Assembly (NCBI GenBank): GCA_009783865.1
Contig: WRCR01000229.1
Span: 1-6,717, forward strand
Direction: 5' to 3'
Origin: Planctomycetaceae bacterium
GTDB lineage: Bacteria; Planctomycetota; Planctomycetia; Pirellulales; Thermoguttaceae
Length of the DNA stretch: 6,717 bases
In this document: piece by piece, positions 1 to 5,928 of the stretch
Position numbering within the stretch: the stretch's first letter is position 1
Layout: each line of letters opens with the position of its first letter
Notes under the pieces: generated by a model
Database searches by the model: none
What the model saw: only the letters and a program-made list of their open reading frames with translations
What the model was told of the DNA's origin: nothing
Program-made: the position numbers and the translations under genes

Positions 1-58
1 CACCGAGCGTCATATCGCCGCTGATACCGGAATGACAATTAAAATAACAAAGAGGCAT
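1..58 (-). CDS. larC: LarC, nickel-pincer cofactor nickel insertase (N-terminal fragment, cut by window edge)
   Basis: Only the first 19 codons are present; the gene continues past base 1. Read on the minus strand from an ATG at 58-56, they translate to MPLCYFNCHSGISGDMTLG. The SGISGDM(T/F)LG signature after a short beta strand is the characteristic N-terminus of LarC (DUF111 family). LarC is a CTP-dependent enzyme that inserts nickel into the pyridinium-bisthiocarboxylate mononucleotide cofactor used by lactate racemase and related enzymes. The start is well supported: an in-frame TAA lies six codons upstream, and the first residues align with the usual family start. No Shine-Dalgarno sequence is visible. 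The gene starts 32 bases after the methyltransferase stop, in the same direction. The identification rests on a short but very distinctive motif; length and integrity cannot be judged here. Confidence 0.85.
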   Translation of the reverse strand, partial: MPLCYFNCHSGISGDMTLG

Positions 59-90
59 ATAGTTTTGAATGGGTTATAATAATGATATGT

Positions 91-1368
91 TCATTCTCCG
101 AAGATAATTTTCGTTTTCATACGCGCTTCGATTACCATGCGCACATATTCCATCGTGCGGACACCCTTGATTTTATTGCATGATGAACAGAGCAGTTGAT
201 AATTTTCATAATAATCGCCGCCGCCTTTTGCCGACGGCTGAATGTGGTCAATTTCGAAATTCCATATTTCAAATTTATGTCCGCAGCCGTTACACTTACC
301 GTCTTGTTGTTTGTACAACCGCTTTTTAACGGATTCCGATTTCGGTTCGAACGTAACATCGGTTCGCACCGGCAATAGTGAAGTTGCTGCAAAGTCCTTA
401 AAGATACCGGCATCATCGCTTAATCTTTCGACTAAAATACCGACGGCTTTTTCTTCGATATCGATACCAATCCATTTTCGTCCTAACTGCTGCGCGGCAA
501 CGCAGGTTGTAGCACAGCCGCAGAACGGGTCCATTACGATGTCGCCTTCGTTGGACGATGCTAATATGATTCGTTTTAATAACGCAAGCGGCTTTTGTGT
601 GGGATAGCCGACGCGTTCTTTGGCATTTTCGGATAGGACTCCTATCTGCCACCAATTCAATTCATTAGCAAGCCAATATTTTCCTTTTGCATCAATATAA
701 GTTGGTATGTTTTTTCCACTGGTAACGTGTATATTCGGGCTGTCATAAACTTTTCTTTTTTGTAAATTAAATGTCCATTCATTCGTTTTTGTGTAAAAAA
801 GAATCAAATCATGTTTTTTCGCCCAATTTTTGTTACTAACACCGCCTGATGTATAACACCATACAACTTCATTTCTAAAATTGTTTTTCCCAAACACAAA
901 ATCAAGTAATATCTTCAGGCAGTGACTTGCCGTTTGGTCGCAATGCAAATACAAACTTCCGGTATCTTTCAATACTCTGTGCATCTCGATGATGCGCTGC
1001 GCCATATAAGTCAAGTACGCCATCATTGGTTTGCCGTGAACACCGCCGATGTCCGCTATGTATCTTGCAAGCGCGGGAAACTTCGCAGCAAGCGTGTCGA
1101 GATAATGCACATTAACGTCTTCCCATGTCCACATATCTTTGAAACTAACACCGGCGGCTTTACTGCCTATTGGTGCGGAATATATCCGTTTCGAGTTGAA
1201 CGGTGGGTCGAGATATATCAAGTCGACAAATCCGCTGTTCAGGCCCGAAAGAACATACAGATTGTCGTTGGTATAAAGCGTATTTTGAGGCATCTTTTGA
1301 ACAGTGTGTTTTCGTATCATAATGCGTTGCATTGTATCGAATGCGGCGGTGTTTGCAAGATCCCGCAC
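91..1368 (-). CDS. Site-specific DNA methyltransferase (N6-A/N4-C, beta-type order) fused to a C-terminal HNH nuclease domain
   Basis: Predicted 425-residue DNA amino-methyltransferase. The catalytic motif IV, DPPF, is at residues 54-57. The SAM-binding motif I, DPFCGCATT, comes later at 280-288, after YPTQKP at 255-260. Catalytic motif before SAM motif is the permuted beta-class order, and DPPF favours adenine-N6 methylation, although N4-cytosine is not excluded. Residues about 160-245 between the halves probably recognise the target. Residues about 345-405 form an HNH domain: CxxC at 359/362, IDHI with D374-H375, N389, and CxxC at 394/397 followed by NKIKG. All expected zinc and catalytic residues look present, so the nuclease may be active. 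The longest frame starts with GTG (1368) without a Shine-Dalgarno sequence. ATG codons at 1332, 1320 and 1293 are alternatives, and the conserved family sequence begins only around residue 26, so the true start is uncertain. No separate restriction gene is in view. Confidence 0.9.
   Translation of the reverse strand: MRDLANTAAFDTMQRIMIRKHTVQKMPQNTLYTNDNLYVLSGLNSGFVDLIYLDPPFNSKRIYSAPIGSKAAGVSFKDMWTWEDVNVHYLDTLAAKFPALARYIADIGGVHGKPMMAYLTYMAQRIIEMHRVLKDTGSLYLHCDQTASHCLKILLDFVFGKNNFRNEVVWCYTSGGVSNKNWAKKHDLILFYTKTNEWTFNLQKRKVYDSPNIHVTSGKNIPTYIDAKGKYWLANELNWWQIGVLSENAKERVGYPTQKPLALLKRIILASSNEGDIVMDPFCGCATTCVAAQQLGRKWIGIDIEEKAVGILVERLSDDAGIFKDFAATSLLPVRTDVTFEPKSESVKKRLYKQQDGKCNGCGHKFEIWNFEIDHIQPSAKGGGDYYENYQLLCSSCNKIKGVRTMEYVRMVIEARMKTKIIFGE
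661..900 (-). other. AT-rich island covering the predicted target-recognition segment of the methyltransferase
   Basis: By hand count this 240-base stretch has 73 G or C (about 30%). The 240 bases on each side (421-660 and 901-1140) each have 113 (about 47%). It encodes roughly residues 157-236 of the methyltransferase, the variable part between the catalytic and SAM motifs where target recognition is expected. The boundary is sharp and stays within the reading frame. The simplest reading is a recombined or recently acquired recognition segment; a lysine/asparagine-rich domain under its own constraints would be an alternative. Confidence 0.6.
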
Positions 1369-1382
1369 TTTGTCTGAACCAC

Positions 1383-1432
1383 TGATTACATTGATTAAAT
1401 GATTAGTATGATTAGTATGATTAGTATGATTA
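1383..1432 (+). repeat. Tandem repeat array, 9-bp unit TGATTAGTA
   Basis: The pentamer TGATT begins at 1383, 1392, 1400, 1409, 1418 and 1427, giving steps of 9, 8, 9, 9 and 9 bases. The three central units starting at 1400, 1409 and 1418 are identical (TGATTAGTA); the outer ones are diverged. The array lies between the divergent methyltransferase and CinA-like/nucleotidylyltransferase genes. A near-helical period suggests repeated binding sites on one DNA face, but slippage-generated repeats are equally possible from the sequence alone. Confidence 0.85.
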
Positions 1433-1477
1433 TTGCAAATGACGTTTTACTAGAAAATCATAATAATCATTAAATCA
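1392..1477. repeat. 22-bp imperfect inverted repeat, arms 1392-1413 and 1456-1477
   Basis: The reverse complement of 1456-1477 matches 1392-1413 at 20 of 22 positions. The right arm carries the same unit in the opposite direction: AATCA starts at 1456, 1465 and 1473, with 9- and 8-base steps that mirror the left arm. The arms are separated by 42 bases (1414-1455) that include two further forward units. An exact 9-bp subset (1426-1434 against 1462-1470) offers an alternative, shorter-range pairing. It could be an operator, a recombination or insertion scar, or a cruciform-forming element. Confidence 0.75.
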
Positions 1478-1492
1478 GCGTAATGCGTCTAC

Positions 1493-1521
1493 TTGCTTGA
1501 CACTTCGTGTTTTGATATAAT
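1493..1521 (+). promoter_or_regulatory. Sigma-70-type promoter with extended -10 for the CinA-like/nucleotidylyltransferase gene
   Basis: A perfect TATAAT at 1516-1521 is preceded by TG at 1513-1514, forming an extended -10 (TGATATAAT). TTGCTT at 1493-1498 is 17 bases upstream and can serve as the -35. A perfect TTGACA at 1497-1502 is also present, but its 13-base spacer is too short for normal use. Transcription would start near 1528, leaving a leader of about 25 bases before the ATG at 1553. The inverted repeat array ends 15 bases upstream of the -35. Confidence 0.65.
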
Positions 1522-1523
1522 AG

Positions 1524-1549
1524 CGGTAATTCCTAACCGATAATTACCG
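1524..1549 (+). promoter_or_regulatory. Hairpin or operator at the transcript start
   Basis: CGGTAATT at 1524-1531 and AATTACCG at 1542-1549 form a perfect 8-bp inverted repeat around a 10-base centre. It overlaps the predicted transcription start and ends three bases before the start codon. It could be a repressor operator or a leader hairpin limiting ribosome access; the gene has no recognisable Shine-Dalgarno sequence. The pairing is seen directly; the role is inference. Confidence 0.45.
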
Positions 1550-1552
1550 ACA

Positions 1553-2959
1553 ATGTCCGACAACTCCAAAACCACTGCTCTTATCCGTGAAGAACTGATT
1601 CGGGATTTGCACAATTCTGATACCAAACTCGCTTTGGCAATCTCCGGCGGCGGCTCTCTCGCAATAAGCGATTTGCTGACCGTGCCGGGGGCTTCCCAAA
1701 CCGTTCTTGCCGCTGCCGTTCCTTATTCACACGAAGCCCTGACTTCTTACATTTGTCAGAAGCCAGACCAGTATTGCTGTCAGCGGACAGCCCGACTGCT
1801 TGCGATGGAGTCCTTCGTCCGGGCAATAAATTATACAAACGCACGCAGCGGAGCAGTTGTACAGGAAACAGAAAAGAACTTTACCGAAAAAATAGAATTA
1901 AACACTGCCGCCGGTGTTATCGGTGTCGGCTGCACCGCTTCGCTCACTACCGATTATGAAAAAAAAGGACTCCTGCGTGTTCATGCCGCTGCACAAACTC
2001 TGCGCCAAACCCTGCTGTTTTCCTTTGAACTTGTTAAAGGGAAACGCACCAGAGCGGAAGAAGAACGCCTCGTTGCCGACTTTATTTTGAACGTTATCGA
2101 AACTGCCCGAATTAAATCATCCTGTACCGGTGAACCTGTAAAACAATCTCAAACAGAAGAAACCGGCTATTACGAAAGATTCAGTTGGAAGACCTTCGAC
2201 GCAGGAACAGAGAGCAGGCATCACTTGCACGAAATAATTCCGCTTTATCTGGGTGAAGATGAATCCCTTACCGGTCGGCAGACGGTTGGTTCCGCACCGC
2301 TTGTCGATTTATTTTTCGGACAGACAAAAGCGATGCTTTGGTGCGGCGGGGAAATTCAGCATTTTCAACCCCGCGATGAAATGTTATCACAGAACATGCA
2401 GGCATTTAATCCGCAAGCGGAATTTACGCAAGCGATTTATCCGGGGGCTTTCAATCCGATTCATTCCGCTCATATCGAAATAACGGAATTAGCGCAACGG
2501 AAACTCGGATGTAAAGTTTGTCTGGAAATTTCCGTCCGGCATGCTGACAAACCGATGCTCGATTACATCGAATTGGAAGACCGTCTGGAGCAAATTACAG
2601 CGGTTTATCCCGGTCTGCCGGTTTGGCTCACGCAGTTGCCGTTTTTTCAGGAAAAGGCAGAATTTTTCCGAGAGTCGACTTTCGTTCTCGGAGCGGATAC
2701 TTTGAAACGTTTTGCCGACATTCAACATTATTATCATAACATACATTATTTTCACAGTATTCTTCGTATGCTGGGTCATTACAACTGCCGGTTCCTTGTT
2801 TTCCCGCGAAGAAATGAGCAAACCGAAGAGATTGAAACGCTGCGGACGCTGAAGATTCCCGACATGCTGCGATCACTTTCGGATGAGGTATCGGAAGACG
2901 AATTTCTCTCTGATTGTTCTTCATCGAAAATCCGGCAGAATGACTGTGTATATGAATGA
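1553..2959 (+). CDS. CinA/PncC-like domain fused to a NadD-like nucleotidylyltransferase domain
   Basis: A 468-residue, apparently cytosolic protein with two recognisable parts. Residues about 8-185 resemble the CinA C-terminal (nicotinamide-nucleotide amidase, PncC) fold: ISGGGS at 30-35, LLTVPGAS at 41-48, VPYSHEAL at 56-63, and GVIGVGCTASL at 121-131. Residues about 295-462 are a nucleotidylyltransferase: YPGAFNPIHSAH at 296-307 (the HxxH nucleotide-binding motif), VLGADT at 378-383, and SSSKIR at 456-461, matching the terminal ISSTxIR-type motif of NadD. Residues about 190-290 link the domains and show no motif I recognise. The canonical CTGG-type motif of PncC is replaced by GGGS, so amidase activity is doubtful. 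From memory, plant proteins annotated only as nucleotidylyl transferase superfamily share this architecture and the GGGS variant. The substrate is unknown; pyridine nucleotides are the natural guess. It is driven by its own promoter, and ATG 1553 is the first in-frame start after it. Confidence 0.85.
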   Translation: MSDNSKTTALIREELIRDLHNSDTKLALAISGGGSLAISDLLTVPGASQTVLAAAVPYSHEALTSYICQKPDQYCCQRTARLLAMESFVRAINYTNARSGAVVQETEKNFTEKIELNTAAGVIGVGCTASLTTDYEKKGLLRVHAAAQTLRQTLLFSFELVKGKRTRAEEERLVADFILNVIETARIKSSCTGEPVKQSQTEETGYYERFSWKTFDAGTESRHHLHEIIPLYLGEDESLTGRQTVGSAPLVDLFFGQTKAMLWCGGEIQHFQPRDEMLSQNMQAFNPQAEFTQAIYPGAFNPIHSAHIEITELAQRKLGCKVCLEISVRHADKPMLDYIELEDRLEQITAVYPGLPVWLTQLPFFQEKAEFFRESTFVLGADTLKRFADIQHYYHNIHYFHSILRMLGHYNCRFLVFPRRNEQTEEIETLRTLKIPDMLRSLSDEVSEDEFLSDCSSSKIRQNDCVYE

Positions 2960-3035
2960 CTGTGCGGAGTATTGAATAAAATGAAGAGCCGCACGTGAAA
3001 CTTGCGGAATGTTCACAATGATTTAACGTGTACAA
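2960..3035. terminator. Convergent gap with weak hairpins, possible bidirectional terminator
   Basis: Two genes converge on this 76-base gap. GTGCGG at 2962-2967 pairs with CCGCAC at 2989-2994 across a 21-base loop. A second short pairing joins GTGAA at 2995-2999 to TTCAC at 3012-3016. Neither is followed by a clear T tract, so intrinsic termination is only a weak proposal. Confidence 0.25.
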
Positions 3036-3758
3036 TCACCCTTTACGTCCCAATGACAATGATACGATGCCGAAGGTCATCGGGACAATTCGGCAATCGG
3101 TCAAGCCGGTCTCTTCCATTCGCGACACCAGTTGCTGCGGCGTGTCAAAACCCAGAACACTTGCCGGTAAGTAATGATACGCATCTCCGCTGCCCTTGGA
3201 AAAACAGCGGCTAATGACCGGCAAGATAAAACGGAAATACAAAAGATAACACTGCCGGATAAGCGGCACAGTCGGCACAGAAAATTCAAGCACCGCAACG
3301 GTGCCGCCTTTTCTGCAAACCCGATACATTTCGGAAAGAGAACACTGCGTGTCAGATGTGTTTCTTAATCCGAAAGCGTTGCTAACCGCCGCAAAAGTGT
3401 TGTCTTCAAACGGCAGATTCATTGCATCTCCCCGCTGGAAAACGATGCCGATGTTTTTTGCGCCGGATTTCCGATTTGCAATTTCGAGCATTTTTTCGGA
3501 AAAATCAATGCCGAATACTTGCCGCTTGCCGGTTAATTGCCGTTCAAAGGTAAAACATAAATCGCCGGTTCCGCAGCAAACATCGAGAATCGGAGCGTCG
3601 TCTGGTAATTCCGAAATACTGTCCGAAACAAAGCGTGCCGTTTTTCGCCGCCAACTTCGGTCAATGCCGAGCGAAAGAAAATGATTCAGGAAATCATATT
3701 TCGGTGCAACGGAATCAAACATCCGTTGAATCTTTTGAGCGGACTTATCAAGCGGCAT
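3036..3758 (-). CDS. menG: Demethylmenaquinone methyltransferase (UbiE/MenG family)
   Basis: A 240-residue SAM-dependent C-methyltransferase for the last step of menaquinone synthesis (the family also serves ubiquinone). The UbiE signature is complete. The N-terminal MFDSVAPKYDFLNHFLSLGIDRSWR is at about 13-37. SAM motif I, LDVCCGTGDL, is at 58-67, GIDFSEKM at 83-90, and GDAMNLPFEDNTF at 110-122. FGLRN is at 129-133, and the C-terminal YHYLPASV at 194-201. Length is normal for the family. The ATG shares one base with the stop of the upstream TPR gene (TAATG), so translation is probably coupled; there is no Shine-Dalgarno sequence of its own. The quinone-interacting HybB protein encoded upstream fits a menaquinone-based respiratory chain. 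The choice of menaquinone over ubiquinone as substrate is inferred from context. Confidence 0.93.
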   Translation of the reverse strand: MPLDKSAQKIQRMFDSVAPKYDFLNHFLSLGIDRSWRRKTARFVSDSISELPDDAPILDVCCGTGDLCFTFERQLTGKRQVFGIDFSEKMLEIANRKSGAKNIGIVFQRGDAMNLPFEDNTFAAVSNAFGLRNTSDTQCSLSEMYRVCRKGGTVAVLEFSVPTVPLIRQCYLLYFRFILPVISRCFSKGSGDAYHYLPASVLGFDTPQQLVSRMEETGLTDCRIVPMTFGIVSLSLGRKG

Positions 3759-4564
3759 TACGAAAACGGGTCTTCGTCGTCCTTTCTTTCTTTCTTTTCC
3801 TCTGCCGGCATCTCTTCTGCCTTCTTTTCCTCTGCGTCCGTTTTCGGCATATCTGACGGTTTCGTTTCCGTCGTACCCTCTTCCTCTTCTTTTGTTTCCT
3901 CTGTCATCTCCTGCGCTGGTTTTGCTTTTTCCTGTGCGGGTTTAAAGACCGGTTTTGCTGATGCCTGCGGTACTAGATCGTCAGCCGGTATCATCGCTTC
4001 ATCTTTCGGGTCATCCTCTGTCCTGAACGGGTGCAGCGACCTCGCCCCAAAGGGTGCCGCTCCGACAAAGGAATCCGCAAGTGCTTTCAAAACGGCTTCG
4101 TCCTTTCTTTGTTCCTTTCCGTAAAGTTCTGTCCGGAGTTTTGATTTCCGGCTTTGCCAATCTTTTTGTGCTAGTTTGCGGAAACTCTCGAGGTAAATCC
4201 GCTCTTTTCCCTGAATCCGTTTTAGCGCGTCGGAAACGTTATAATCACGGGCTCTTTGTCCTTCTAATTCGAGTTGCGCCGCTTTTATGAAGGTTTCCTC
4301 GGCTAATTCTTTCTTTTGTGAACGGAGATATGAAAGAGCCATGAAAAAATACACTCGCGGGTCTTGTGAACCCAGTTTTTCGGCTTGCCGGAAGAAATCG
4401 GCAGCATCGTCGTACTTCCCGCTGAAGAAAACGTGAACACCTTGTCCGTACAGGTTTTCCGCCTGTATCTCTTTGTCAAAAACTCCGGCGATGCTCGTCT
4501 GTTGCGAAAACAATGCTGAAAAACAAACGAAAAACAAAATCAAAGAAAAATGCCTGATATTCAT
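3758..4564 (-). CDS. Secreted TPR-repeat protein with acidic, lysine/glutamate-rich tail
   Basis: A 268-residue hypothetical protein. Residues 1 to about 20-27 form a signal peptide (basic NIRH, then hydrophobic FSLILFFVCFSALFS); cleavage after ALFS or SIAG is plausible. There is no lipobox cysteine at that point. Two TPR units are visible, about 36-66 (GKYDDAADFFRQAEKLG) and 70-101 (ALSYLRSQKKELAEETFIKAAQL), so it probably binds other proteins outside the cytoplasmic membrane. Residues about 115-165 are charged and helical. Residues 205-268 are a low-complexity E/K/P tail with near-repeats (KPAQEKAKPAQE, EEKKAEEMPAEEKKE) ending DEDPFS, a style common in planctomycete secreted proteins. A GAGG Shine-Dalgarno sequence lies five bases before the ATG. 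It overlaps menG by one base and is probably co-transcribed with it. I do not recognise a specific function. Confidence 0.8.
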   Translation of the reverse strand: MNIRHFSLILFFVCFSALFSQQTSIAGVFDKEIQAENLYGQGVHVFFSGKYDDAADFFRQAEKLGSQDPRVYFFMALSYLRSQKKELAEETFIKAAQLELEGQRARDYNVSDALKRIQGKERIYLESFRKLAQKDWQSRKSKLRTELYGKEQRKDEAVLKALADSFVGAAPFGARSLHPFRTEDDPKDEAMIPADDLVPQASAKPVFKPAQEKAKPAQEMTEETKEEEEGTTETKPSDMPKTDAEEKKAEEMPAEEKKERKDDEDPFS

Positions 4565-4569
4565 CGAAA

Positions 4570-4573
4570 CCTC
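4570..4573 (-). promoter_or_regulatory. Shine-Dalgarno of the TPR gene
   Basis: The minus strand reads GAGG, five bases before the ATG at 4564-4562. It is one of only two convincing ribosome binding sites in the window and supports this start. Confidence 0.6.
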
Positions 4574-4600
4574 GAATTACTCCAACAATGCTGTGAACGG

Positions 4601-4722
4601 AATTCGCAAACCGAAAATCCCCGCTCAATTTTTATCGGAAAAATCAACCGGAAAAATTAAAAAACAAACGGAAAGGGCAAAAAACTATATTGTTTGTCTA
4701 TTTTACCGAAATAATTCGCAAA
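4601..4722. repeat. Direct repeats in the AT-rich spacer upstream of the TPR gene
   Basis: AATTCGCAAA occurs at 4601-4610 and again at 4713-4722. Between them CGGAAAAAT occurs at 4636-4644 and 4649-4657, with a partial third copy at 4669. The spacer 4565-4729 has no gene, and I could not place a convincing -35/-10 pair for the TPR-menG unit in it. The repeats may be regulator sites or chance in A-rich DNA. Confidence 0.35.
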
Positions 4723-4730
4723 TTCCGTTT
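4666..4730 (-). terminator. Possible intrinsic terminator after hybB
   Basis: On the minus strand AAACGGAA (4730-4723), overlapping the hybB stop, can pair perfectly with TTCCGTTT (4673-4666), which runs into GTTTTTTAATTTTT. The stem plus T tract is terminator-like, but the 49-base loop is long, so efficiency is doubtful. If it works, the TPR-menG pair needs its own promoter in the remaining spacer. Confidence 0.3.
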
Positions 4731-5926
4731 CAATGTTCTTCCGGCGGGTTCAATATGTTGAAATTCTCACACAGGAACAGATAAACCAGAATTCCGATGC
4801 TCACCAACCCGACCGAAACGAGAACTTCCGTCACTGCCGGAAAATATACACTGCCGGCATCCGCCCACATTCCCGTGATGACAACGTTCAAGCGGTTCAA
4901 CAGCACACCGAAAACGCCGATTGCGCCGAAGAGAATAAGACCGCAGTAACTGTTCGCCATCGGTGAAAACACAATAATTATCGGCACTACGACGCAGGCA
5001 AGTTCCACCAGCATCGCATTTGCTTCAAGTGAACCGGTGAACATTGCCCCGAATTGTCCGCGCAAAAACAAGTCGGCGACTCTAACCACAAGATAGACAA
5101 TCATCATACCGCCGCCGATTCTGGCAAGCAGCCGCATCACGTCAATTTTCGGCTTGTGTCCGTAAGCAGTATAAGTGACAACGGATTCCAGCATCGCCAT
5201 TGCCGGTCCGACCATTAATGAAGAAATAAGGAACAGCGCAAAAATCAGCGGTGTCCACCAAAACGGATGCAGCCGACCGTCCATCAGCAGATAGAGCGCG
5301 CCCAGCGTTGACTGGTGCATCGTCGGTATCATAATGCCGAGTACTATCAGCGGAGGCATAATGAACCTGAAAAATGTATGCAGAAACTTGAATATCTTTT
5401 CGGTAACAATTTCGCCCAGTTCGGCAACCTGAACCAAAGTGTACAACGAGATGCACCAGAATACTTCAAAAAGCGGCGAAGCATGTCCCCAAGTCACAAA
5501 AGGTCTCCAGAACTGCCACCATCTTCCGATTTCGTTGAACAGTCCCACGAGAACGAGAATATACCCGATGAGCGAAGTCAGCATCGTTGCTCTGATGAAT
5601 GGATTCAACTTTTTGATGCCGAGAACATAGACGAGGAGAGCGGTACCATAACCGCCGCCTGCCAGTGCAACACCGGCAAGAACATCGAAGCCGATCCAGA
5701 GTCCCCAGGGCCAATCATCGTTCAGATTAGTGACCGGCTGAAGTCCGAAGATGAACCGGTAAATCATTATACCTACAGCAGCGGCAGCAAGTGCGAACAT
5801 AATAATCCGCAACGGCGTAATGCGGTAAGACCACATTTCGTTTGCGCAAGTGAATTTTACGCTCAACGGACCTTCAAAAGTCACGCCGAACATTCCTTTT
5901 TCCGTTGTAAAAGTTGCAGGAAACAT
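4730..5926 (-). CDS. hybB: HybB/NrfD-family integral membrane quinone-interacting subunit
   Basis: A 398-residue polytopic protein with about ten hydrophobic segments, near residues 38-60, 75-100, 113-135, 152-170, 185-203, 224-248, 268-288, 303-321, 325-345 and 366-386. That count matches HybB-type members of the NrfD/PsrC family. Family features include NLNDDWPWGLWIGFDVLAG at 67-85 and MHQSTLGALY at 203-212. Such subunits take electrons from an iron-sulfur protein and exchange them with quinone in the membrane, without haem. The partner is the HybA-like gene two bases upstream, whose last codons supply the Shine-Dalgarno sequence, so the pair is translationally linked. No hydrogenase subunit is visible, so a different terminal enzyme (polysulfide reductase-like or multihaem cytochrome complex) is possible. 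The symbol reflects family resemblance, not proven hydrogenase function. Confidence 0.88.
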   Translation of the reverse strand: MFPATFTTEKGMFGVTFEGPLSVKFTCANEMWSYRITPLRIIMFALAAAAVGIMIYRFIFGLQPVTNLNDDWPWGLWIGFDVLAGVALAGGGYGTALLVYVLGIKKLNPFIRATMLTSLIGYILVLVGLFNEIGRWWQFWRPFVTWGHASPLFEVFWCISLYTLVQVAELGEIVTEKIFKFLHTFFRFIMPPLIVLGIMIPTMHQSTLGALYLLMDGRLHPFWWTPLIFALFLISSLMVGPAMAMLESVVTYTAYGHKPKIDVMRLLARIGGGMMIVYLVVRVADLFLRGQFGAMFTGSLEANAMLVELACVVVPIIIVFSPMANSYCGLILFGAIGVFGVLLNRLNVVITGMWADAGSVYFPAVTEVLVSVGLVSIGILVYLFLCENFNILNPPEEH

Positions 5927-5928
5927 GT

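Noticed and set aside
74..90. ATAATAAT-type sequence after the methyltransferase as a target-site duplicate of a similar one at 1461-1470
   Set aside because: Only about 10 of 12 bases match and both stretches are simple AT-rich sequence; not enough to claim insertion ends.
242..607. Open frame of 121 codons on the + strand inside the methyltransferase region
   Set aside because: It is antisense to a well-supported gene with all family motifs, and its translation shows no recognisable domain.
1383..1477. CRISPR array
   Set aside because: The units are 9 bases with no spacers of 25-40 bases, and no cas genes are present.
1497..1502. Perfect TTGACA as the -35 box
   Set aside because: It is only 13 bases from the TATAAT, too short for sigma-70; TTGCTT at 1493 with 17 bases is a better partner for the extended -10.
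3681..4124. 147-codon + strand frame rich in serine and phenylalanine
   Set aside because: It is the antisense shadow of the TPR protein's acidic tail; the S/F composition follows from the pyrimidine-rich strand.
4611..4638. Hairpin CCGAAAAT with ATTTTTATCGG in the TPR leader
   Set aside because: It needs a bulge and is mostly A-T pairs; not distinguishable from chance in this A-rich spacer.
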